This document shows, one piece after another, positions 1 to 3,429 of a DNA stretch of 6,221 nt. The stretch's first letter is position 1, and each line of letters starts with the position of its first letter. Where the stretch lies: contig CALAMB010000367.1 of assembly GCA_937925645.1 (NCBI GenBank), positions 1 to 6,221 of the forward strand. The letters are read 5' to 3'. The notes under the pieces were generated by a model. The model worked only from the letters and a program-made list of their open reading frames with translations. It was not told the origin of the DNA and did not search any database. The position numbers were made by a program, and so were the translations under genes. Source of the DNA: an uncultured Acidobacteriota bacterium. Lineage in GTDB: Bacteria; Acidobacteriota; JAAYUB01.

Positions 1-604
1 CCGGCGATCCGCACAGGAACCGCGCGCGGCGCCGTCCCTCGGAGATGACGAACGCCTTCGCGTCCCCGTCCCAGTGGCTGTACTGGCCGCCGATGCCGGC
101 GGGCCACATGGGCTGGAGCACGGGCAGGAAGCCAACGACAATGGCGAGCGGCGCGGTGGCGCGCGCCTCGAGCAGCACCAGCGCGCCGGGCTCGTCCCGG
201 GGCACGAGGAAGACCGCCCGCACGGTGAACGACTCGAAGGCGTAGGTGATCTCGGTGGCGGCGGGGGTGACGGTGATGCGCCGGACGATGTCGCGGGCCG
301 CGATGGGCTGGGTGGACGCGCCGAGCAGGAACTGGAGCTGGAACTGGCGCAGCACCTTCCAGGGCCACACCCACGCCTCGAACGTGCCGTCCTCGAAGCC
401 CATGAGCGCCGCGCGGCGGCCGATCCGGTCGAAGTACTGGTGCGGCTGCGCCGGGCGGCTCAGCCGCGGCGGGCCTTCGTCGAGGGCGAAGACGGGTATG
501 GTGGCGGCCGGCTCAGCGGCAGAGGCGGCGGGACGCGCCGCATTGCCAGCCGACGCGGCCAGCGCGGCCAGCACCACCAGGATCCGGATCCCTCGAGGCA
601 TCAT
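1..604 (-). CDS. Exported amylo-alpha-1,6-glucosidase-like (six-hairpin glycosidase) protein, N-terminal part
   Basis: The reading frame is open from an ATG at 604-602 (a second ATG follows at 601-599) to the left edge, giving 201 residues without a stop; the rest lies outside the window. Residues 1-30 look like a signal peptide: a basic MMPRGIR start, then a hydrophobic Leu/Val/Ala stretch with Ala-rich cleavage options. Residues 35-201 resemble the N-terminal beta-sandwich of large bacterial proteins annotated as glycogen-debranching or amylo-alpha-1,6-glucosidase. Telling segments are FESFTVRAVFLVPRDEPGAL (124-142) and PVLQPMWPAG (161-170). The catalytic (alpha/alpha)6 barrel is not in view, so neither activity nor substrate can be confirmed. 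A weak AGGGGG lies about 4 bases before the first ATG. It is on the same strand as the two glycosidase genes at 3430-6221 but separated from them by the thi4-coaX module. The family call rests on recalled resemblance, not a search. Confidence 0.75.
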   Translation of the reverse strand, partial: MMPRGIRILVVLAALAASAGNAARPAASAAEPAATIPVFALDEGPPRLSRPAQPHQYFDRIGRRAALMGFEDGTFEAWVWPWKVLRQFQLQFLLGASTQPIAARDIVRRITVTPAATEITYAFESFTVRAVFLVPRDEPGALVLLEARATAPLAIVVGFLPVLQPMWPAGIGGQYSHWDGDAKAFVISEGRRRARFLCGSP

Positions 605-649
605 GGCGCCCCCTGCCGGGTGTCGTTCGGGATGTAAACGGTCGGGGAT

Positions 650-678
650 ATTTCAACGCATCCGGCGGACGAAGGCAA
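650..678 (-). promoter_or_regulatory. Possible sigma70-type promoter of the left glycosidase gene
   Basis: On the minus strand TTGCCT (678-673) and TGAAAT (655-650) are separated by 17 bases, each matching 4 of 6 consensus positions. They lie about 46 bases before the ATG at 604. The sequence is otherwise free of repeats here, which fits a real leader. The match is modest, so this is only a candidate. Confidence 0.33.
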
Positions 679-693
679 CAGGATTCTGGGCTT

Positions 694-725
694 CGGTGAA
701 TCGGTGAGTCGGTGAATCGGTGAAT
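694..725 (+). repeat. Tandem 8-mer array, unit CGGTGAAT
   Basis: Four consecutive units read CGGTGAAT, CGGTGAGT, CGGTGAAT, CGGTGAAT. The same word in reverse complement (ATTCACCG) forms the four-unit array at 3396-3427. Confidence 0.9.
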
Positions 726-730
726 GGTAT

Positions 731-788
731 TCGTGCTCGTAATTCGTAATCGTCATCGTAATCGTGATCGTAATCGTAATCGTGATCG
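731..788 (+). repeat. Tandem hexamer array, unit TCGTAA/TCGTGA
   Basis: The array runs for about nine units of TCGTNN, mostly TCGTAA and TCGTGA, with TCGTGC, TCGTCA and one 7-base unit (TCGTAAT). Because the period is a multiple of three, several frames stay open and encode alternating dipeptides, so short ORFs here are artefacts. Related arrays lie at 1137-1206, 3136-3193 and 3325-3388. Confidence 0.9.
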
Positions 789-805
789 CGCCTCGACTCG
801 GAATG

Positions 806-837
806 CTCACCACAAAGTCACAAAGGACACGAAGGAT
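806..837 (+). repeat. CACAAAG/CACGAAG module
   Basis: Three near-repeats of 8-9 bases: CACAAAGT, CACAAAGGA, CACGAAGGA, preceded by CTCAC. The whole 32-base block recurs in reverse complement at 3288-3319 with two mismatches. It is therefore one conserved module rather than a free-running tandem array. Confidence 0.85.
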
Positions 838-839
838 TT

Positions 840-909
840 ATTTTTCATTGATCATTTTTCATTGGTCATCTGTCATCGGTCATTTCAGATTATTGGTTAT
901 TGCTGATTG
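840..909 (+). repeat. AT-rich degenerate heptamer array
   Basis: Read in steps of seven from 840 the sequence gives ATTTTTC, ATTGATC, ATTTTTC, ATTGGTC, ATCTGTC, ATCGGTC, ATTTCAG, ATTATTG, GTTATTG, CTGATTG. The first six units are close variants of ATYDRTC; the last four drift. The stretch is far more AT-rich than the flanking genes. No credible gene is present. Confidence 0.7.
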
Positions 910-957
910 CTTATATTTTATCCTCTATTTGGAGCCGAATCTGTTCTTGCTGTTGAT

Positions 958-1013
958 GGGATCTGGGACCTGGGGACTGGGAGCCGGGCTCTGAGATTTG
1001 GGAGCGAGGGCCC
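958..1013 (+). repeat. Degenerate G-rich heptamer array
   Basis: Steps of seven from 958 read GGGATCT, GGGACCT, GGGGACT, GGGAGCC, GGGCTCT, GAGATTT, GGGAGCG, AGGGCCC. The GGG at the head of most units recurs with period seven while the other positions vary. It leads into the better-conserved array at 1031. Being degenerate, this call is less certain than its neighbours. Confidence 0.55.
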
Positions 1014-1030
1014 AGAACCGAGGTCCCAAG

Positions 1031-1100
1031 TCCGATATCCGATTTCCGATGTCCGATTTCCGATGTCCGATTTCCGAAGTCCGATTTCCGAAGTCCGATG
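1031..1100 (+). repeat. Tandem heptamer array, unit TCCGATT
   Basis: Ten uninterrupted 7-base units begin with TCCGA: TCCGATA, TCCGATT, TCCGATG, TCCGATT, TCCGATG, TCCGATT, TCCGAAG, TCCGATT, TCCGAAG, TCCGATG. The final bases alternate, which suggests expansion of two-unit blocks. Three units of the same family occur in reverse complement at 3117-3137. Confidence 0.93.
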
Positions 1101-1113
1101 ACCGGGAACGAGC

Positions 1114-1134
1114 CTCGAGTCTCGAGCCTCGAGC
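1114..1134 (+). repeat. Tandem heptamer array, unit CTCGAGC
   Basis: Three units read CTCGAGT, CTCGAGC, CTCGAGC; each contains the palindrome CTCGAG. A related CGAGCC-type stretch in reverse complement sits at 3089-3109, again next to TCCGAAG-type units. Confidence 0.8.
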
Positions 1135-1136
1135 CC

Positions 1137-1206
1137 CGATTACGATTACGATCACGATTACGATCACGATTACGATCACGATTACGATGACGATTACGAG
1201 CACGAG
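1137..1206 (+). repeat. Tandem hexamer array, unit CGATTA/CGATCA
   Basis: About eleven 6-base units, CGATTA alternating with CGATCA and one CGATGA, end in CGAGCACGAG. This is the reverse-complement orientation of the array at 731-788. It ends 16 bases before the -35 box of the thi4 leader. Confidence 0.92.
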
Positions 1207-1222
1207 GGACGAAGACGCGGGA

Positions 1223-1252
1223 TTGACACGGACCGCGCCGGCGGGGCACAAT
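1223..1252 (+). promoter_or_regulatory. Sigma70-like promoter of the TPP riboswitch-thi4 transcript
   Basis: A perfect TTGACA (1223-1228) is followed after 18 bases by CACAAT (1247-1252, 4 of 6 matches). A start about 7 bases downstream would fall at about 1259-1261, exactly where helix P1 of the riboswitch begins. That agreement with an independently identified RNA raises confidence. The repeat array stops just upstream. Confidence 0.7.
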
Positions 1253-1260
1253 GGCGGGGC

Positions 1261-1346
1261 ACGGTTTGGGGTGCCCCGGCTGCGACCGGGGCTGAGAGCA
1301 CACCCACTGAACCTGATCCGGGTCATGCCGGCGCTAGGAAAACCGT
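1261..1346 (+). promoter_or_regulatory. TPP (THI-element) riboswitch aptamer
   Basis: The conserved THI-box blocks occur in order: GGGGTGC (1268-1274), GCTGAGA (1291-1297), CACCC (1301-1305), then GAACCTGATCCGG (1309-1321) and ATGCCGGCG (1325-1333). Helix P1 pairs 1261-1267 with 1340-1346 over 7 bases. P2 pairs GGGTG with CACCC. P3 pairs 1273-1279 with 1286-1292 around the loop CTGCGA. The pyrophosphate-side hairpin pairs CCGG at 1318-1321 with CCGG at 1328-1331. The usual GCGTAGGG is written GCGCTAGG, one extra C. This RNA class binds thiamine pyrophosphate and lowers expression of thiamine genes; here it lies 70 bases before thi4. Confidence 0.95.
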
Positions 1347-1363
1347 ACCCGCGAATAGCGGCT

Positions 1364-1411
1364 TCCTCCTGCGCGGCGCCCGGACGGGCGCCGCGACGCT
1401 TTTCAGGAGGA
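1364..1411 (+). promoter_or_regulatory. Riboswitch expression platform: Shine-Dalgarno sequestering helix
   Basis: TCCTCCTG (1364-1371) is the exact reverse complement of CAGGAGGA (1404-1411), which contains the thi4 ribosome binding site AGGAGG (1405-1410), 6 bases before the ATG. The closing helix is extended inward by a perfect 11-base stem, leaving only ACGCTTTT (1396-1403) as a one-sided bulge. In a competing fold the 3' end of the aptamer could take the anti-Shine-Dalgarno strand: AGGAA (1336-1340) with TTCCT (1363-1367), and GCGC (1331-1334) with GCGC (1371-1374). TPP binding would hold that aptamer strand and leave the ribosome site hidden. The pairings are seen directly; the switching mechanism is inferred. 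Confidence 0.75.
1372..1403 (+). terminator. Terminator-like hairpin within the riboswitch expression platform
   Basis: CGCGGCGCCCG (1372-1382) pairs perfectly with CGGGCGCCGCG (1385-1395), and ACGCTTTT follows. The stem is very GC-rich but the T run has only four bases and begins five bases after the stem, so termination may be weak. It may instead be the core of the ribosome-site sequestering helix. Confidence 0.5.
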
Positions 1412-1416
1412 TCGAC

Positions 1417-2193
1417 ATGGAAACGCAGGTATCCCGCGCCATCGTTCGGAGATTTTTCCAGAAGCTGGACGACCACCTCGTCGTGGACGTCGCCGTGGTG
1501 GGCGCCGGGCCGTCGGGCCTGGTGGCCGCCGCGCTGCTGGCCGAAGCCGGCCGGAAGGTGGCGATGTTCGAACGCACCCTCAAGCCCGGCGGCGGTGTCT
1601 GGGGCGGCGGCATGCTGTTCAACGAGATCGTCGTGCCGTCGGACGCCCTGGCCGTCCTCGACCGGTTCGGCATCGGCCACCAGCCGGCCGGCGACGGCCT
1701 GCACACCGCCGACGCGGTGGAGGTCGCCAGCGGCCTGATCTTCGGGGCCGCGAGGGCCGGGGTGAAGATCTTCAACGCCGTCGAAGCCGAGGACGTGGTG
1801 TTCAAGGAGGGCCGCATCGCCGGCCTGGTGATCAATTTCGCCCCGGTCCGCAAGCTGGGCCTGCACGTGGACCCCCTCCTGGTGGCCGCCCGCGCCGTGC
1901 TGGACAGCACCGGCCACCCGAGCGAGGTGGCCGCCATGGCGGCCCGCAAGGCGGGGATCCGCCTCGAGACCGAGACGGGCGGGATCGTGGGCGAGAAGCC
2001 CGCCTGGGTGGACCAGGGGGAGCGCATGACCGTTGAGCAGACGAAGCGGCTCTACCCCGGCCTTTACGTCTCGGGGATGGCCGCCAACAACACCTCGGGC
2101 GGCTTCCGCATGGGGCCCATCTTCGGAGGGATGTTTCACTCCGGCGAGAAGGTCGCCCGGCTCATCATCGAGGATCTCGCTGCCGGACGCTGA
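1417..2193 (+). CDS. thi4: Sulfide-dependent adenosine diphosphate thiazole synthase (Thi4, archaeal type)
   Basis: This 258-residue protein is a full-length member of the Thi4 family (archaeal members are about 260-270 residues). The family makes adenylated thiazole carboxylate, the precursor of the thiamine thiazole, from NAD, glycine and a sulfur donor in the cytoplasm. Visible motifs are the dinucleotide-binding GAGPSG (29-34) with E52 ending the second strand, the Gly-rich [12 protein letters not shown] (58-69), GLHVDP (148-153), STGH (164-167) and RMGP (231-234). At the position of the sacrificial cysteine of yeast Thi4 (Cys205, in CCMDP) this protein has H150, as in Methanocaldococcus Thi4. 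That predicts a multi-turnover, Fe-dependent enzyme using free sulfide rather than a suicide enzyme; D152 aligns with yeast Asp207. The start is fixed by AGGAGG 6 bases upstream and by the TPP riboswitch. No other thiamine gene is in the window. Confidence 0.95.
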   Translation: METQVSRAIVRRFFQKLDDHLVVDVAVVGAGPSGLVAAALLAEAGRKVAMFERTLKPGGGVWGGGMLFNEIVVPSDALAVLDRFGIGHQPAGDGLHTADAVEVASGLIFGAARAGVKIFNAVEAEDVVFKEGRIAGLVINFAPVRKLGLHVDPLLVAARAVLDSTGHPSEVAAMAARKAGIRLETETGGIVGEKPAWVDQGERMTVEQTKRLYPGLYVSGMAANNTSGGFRMGPIFGGMFHSGEKVARLIIEDLAAGR

Positions 2194-2202
2194 GAGCGGC
2201 GG

Positions 2203-3027
2203 TCACTCCGGCGCCGGCGTCTCGCTTGCGGACCGGCCCGCGCCCCGGTCGCGGTTCAGTTCCCAAACGATCCGCAGACCGTGCAGGGAAAGAAACGCGT
2301 CGTAGCGGGTGACGGTGGTGGCCACCTGGGCGATGATGTTGAGCAGACCGCCGGTGGCCACCACGGTGGGAGCGGCGCCCATGGCGCGGCCCATTTCCCC
2401 GCAGACGCGGTCCACCAGCCCGGCGAAGCCGTACACCATGCCGGCGCGCATGGCGCCGATGGTGTCGCGGCCCAGCGCCGACTCGGGCTGGGCCAGGTCG
2501 ATCTGGGGCAGCTTGGCCGCGTTGGCCGACAGCGACTGCGCCGCCGACAGGATCCCCGGCGCGATGGCCACGCCCACGATCTCGCGCGCCGCCGACACGG
2601 CGACGAACGCCGTGGCGGTGCCAAACGACACGACGACCGCCGGCAGCGGATAGCGGGCGGCCGCCCCCGCCGCCAGGCACAGCAGGTCGGAACCCAGCTC
2701 CCCGGGATTGGCCGTCTTCACCGCGACGCCCGCCGCCAGCCCCGGCCGGATCACCAAACACGGCCGAGCGATGACCTTGGCCACCGCCCGCTCCAGCAGT
2801 GGCAGCACCGGCGGCACCACCGACGACAGGGCCGCGCCGTCGAACGACCGGCTGTCGATCTCCTCGCCGGCCAGCAGCGCCCGGATGAGCACGGCGTATT
2901 CGTCCGAGGTCTTCTGGGGGTCGGTGGCGATGCGGAAGTTGACGCTCAGCGCGTCGCCGCGGAACACGCCGAACTTGATCTGGGTGTTGCCGCAGTCCAC
3001 CGCCAGCAGTCGGGTCGGTTCGGTCAT
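2203..3027 (-). CDS. coaX: Type III pantothenate kinase (CoaX-like), atypical motifs
   Basis: The 274-residue product belongs to the ASKHA-fold CoaX family, which phosphorylates pantothenate in the first step of coenzyme A synthesis. Matches are DCGNTQIKFG (11-20, phosphate-1 motif), SSVVPPVLP (68-76), SFGTATAF (134-141), VAIAPGI (153-159), LPQIDL (173-178), IGAMRAGMVYG (190-200), ATGGL (224-228) and LSLHGL (246-251). Three usually conserved positions differ: GADR is GSDL (112-115, Asp kept, Arg lost), and DFGTATT is SFGTATA (Asp to Ser, Thr to Ala). It could thus be a divergent active kinase or a Baf-like paralogue. Beyond residue 260 is a short Pro/Ser/Ala tail; family members are usually about 250-260 residues. 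AAGGAG lies 6 bases before the ATG. Its stop is 9 bases from that of the convergent thi4, and no hairpin terminator is evident in the gap. Confidence 0.88.
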   Translation of the reverse strand: MTEPTRLLAVDCGNTQIKFGVFRGDALSVNFRIATDPQKTSDEYAVLIRALLAGEEIDSRSFDGAALSSVVPPVLPLLERAVAKVIARPCLVIRPGLAAGVAVKTANPGELGSDLLCLAAGAAARYPLPAVVVSFGTATAFVAVSAAREIVGVAIAPGILSAAQSLSANAAKLPQIDLAQPESALGRDTIGAMRAGMVYGFAGLVDRVCGEMGRAMGAAPTVVATGGLLNIIAQVATTVTRYDAFLSLHGLRIVWELNRDRGAGRSASETPAPE

Positions 3028-3033
3028 GGCGGT

Positions 3034-3039
3034 CTCCTT
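3034..3039 (-). promoter_or_regulatory. Ribosome binding site of coaX
   Basis: AAGGAG on the minus strand sits 6 bases before the ATG at 3027-3025 and decides this start; the DxGNT motif follows at residue 11, as expected for CoaX. Confidence 0.85.
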
Positions 3040-3054
3040 GGGGACGTAGGATCT

Positions 3055-3083
3055 ACCTTACATCACGCGGTTGAATCAGTCAA
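3055..3083 (-). promoter_or_regulatory. Candidate sigma70-type promoter of coaX
   Basis: On the minus strand TTGACT (3083-3078, 5 of 6 matches) is separated by exactly 17 bases from TAAGGT (3060-3055, 3 of 6). The leader to the ATG would be about 20 bases. The stretch 3040-3085 is free of repeats, with the arrays starting right behind it. Confidence 0.45.
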
Positions 3084-3088
3084 TTCAT

Positions 3089-3137
3089 CGAGGCTCGGGG
3101 CTCGTCCCCGCCATGCGGACATCGGACTTCGGATTTC
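3089..3137 (-). repeat. Heptamer words of the CTCGAGC and TCCGAAG families (inner right arm)
   Basis: Plus-strand steps of seven give CGAGGCT, CGGGGCT, CGTCCCC (3089-3109), then GGACATC, GGACTTC, GGATTTC (3117-3137). In reverse complement these read TCCGAAGTCCGATGTCC followed by CGAGCCCCGAGCCTCG. This matches the order and words at 1073-1136 on the plus strand, so this is the inverted partner of that block. Confidence 0.7.
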
Positions 3138-3193
3138 GTGCTCGTAATCGTAATTCGTAATCGTAATTGTAATCGTAATCGTGATCGTAATCG
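3136..3193 (+). repeat. Tandem hexamer array, unit TCGTAA
   Basis: About nine units of TCGTAA/TCGTGA type begin with TCGTGC, with two 7-base units (TCGTAAT) and one diverged TTGTAA. The opening TCGTGC resembles the start of the 731-788 array. Confidence 0.88.
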
Positions 3194-3197
3194 AACT

Positions 3198-3237
3198 GTT
3201 CGAAGGTTCGAAGGTTCGCAGGTTCTAAGGTTCCAGG
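3198..3237 (+). repeat. Tandem 8-mer array, unit GTTCGAAG
   Basis: Five units read GTTCGAAG, GTTCGAAG, GTTCGCAG, GTTCTAAG, GTTCCAGG, decaying toward the right. The word contains the palindrome TTCGAA. It has no partner in the left repeat region. Confidence 0.88.
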
Positions 3238-3247
3238 TCCAGAATCA

Positions 3248-3268
3248 GTTGATAGTTGATGGTTAATT
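3248..3268 (+). repeat. Short heptamer array, unit GTTGATG
   Basis: Three units read GTTGATA, GTTGATG, GTTAATT. It occupies the same relative place, next to a CACGAAG module, as the AT-rich heptamers at 840-909, though the words differ. Confidence 0.65.
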
Positions 3269-3287
3269 GTGGATCAATGAAAATTAG

Positions 3288-3319
3288 ATCCTTCGTGCCC
3301 TTTGTGACTTCGTGGTGAG
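3288..3319 (-). repeat. CACGAAG/CACAAAG module, second copy
   Basis: On the minus strand it reads CTCACCACGAAGT, CACAAAGGG, CACGAAGGAT. It differs from the copy at 806-837 at only two of 32 positions, both A/G changes. Confidence 0.85.
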
Positions 3320-3324
3320 AAATT

Positions 3325-3388
3325 CGAGCACGATCACGATTACGAATTACGAGTACGATCACGATTACGATTACGAATTACGAGCACG
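3325..3388 (-). repeat. Tandem hexamer array, unit TCGTAA on the minus strand
   Basis: About ten CGATTA/CGATCA-type units on the plus strand, with 7-base variants (CGAATTA) twice. Within the composite arm it corresponds to 731-788 in reverse complement. Confidence 0.9.
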
Positions 3389-3395
3389 GATACCC

Positions 3396-3427
3396 ATTCA
3401 CCGATTCACCCATTCACCGATTCACCG
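3396..3427 (-). repeat. Tandem 8-mer array, unit CGGTGAAT on the minus strand
   Basis: Four plus-strand units: ATTCACCG, ATTCACCC, ATTCACCG, ATTCACCG. It is the reverse-complement partner of 694-725 and abuts the 3' end of the glycosidase gene. Confidence 0.9.
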
Positions 3428-3429
3428 GT

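Larger units (their letters stand above)
694..853 (+). repeat. Left arm of outer composite inverted repeat
   Basis: This 160-base block consists of an 8-mer array, a 6-mer array, a CACAAAG module and a T-rich tail ending in CATTGATC. Its reverse complement recurs, with the modules in the same order, at 3272-3427. By eye the 8-mer part differs at 2 of 34 positions, the 32-base CACAAAG module at 2 positions, and the 16-base tail at 2 positions; the 6-mer array differs mainly in unit number. The two arms bracket the thi4-coaX module. Confidence 0.85.
3272..3427 (-). repeat. Right arm of outer composite inverted repeat
   Basis: Read on the minus strand this block follows the order of 694-853: 8-mer array, hexamer array, CACGAAG module, T-rich tail to CATTGATC. 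A shared run from CGTGCTCG through the first hexamers is identical over more than 20 bases. The arm ends 2 bases from the stop codon of the glycosidase gene at 3430. Confidence 0.85.

Noticed and set aside
724..906. Small ORF with a Lys/Asp/Thr-rich segment over the CACAAAG module
   Set aside because: It merely translates the repeat; there is no ribosome site and the inverted copy at 3288-3319 is not embedded in a matching ORF.
694..1206. CRISPR array
   Set aside because: Units are only 6-8 bases and directly adjacent, with no spacers and no cas genes.
998..1738. A 246-codon plus-strand frame running from the repeats through the riboswitch into thi4
   Set aside because: It reads heptamer and hexamer arrays as protein, crosses a structured RNA and then runs in the wrong frame of thi4.
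925..2139. A 404-codon minus-strand open frame across the repeats and antisense to thi4
   Set aside because: It contains alternating Val-Ile dipeptides from the hexamer array and no domain motif, while thi4 on the other strand is unmistakable.
2281..3147. 288-codon plus-strand frame opposite coaX
   Set aside because: His/Gly/Arg-rich antisense shadow of the well-supported CoaX-like gene.
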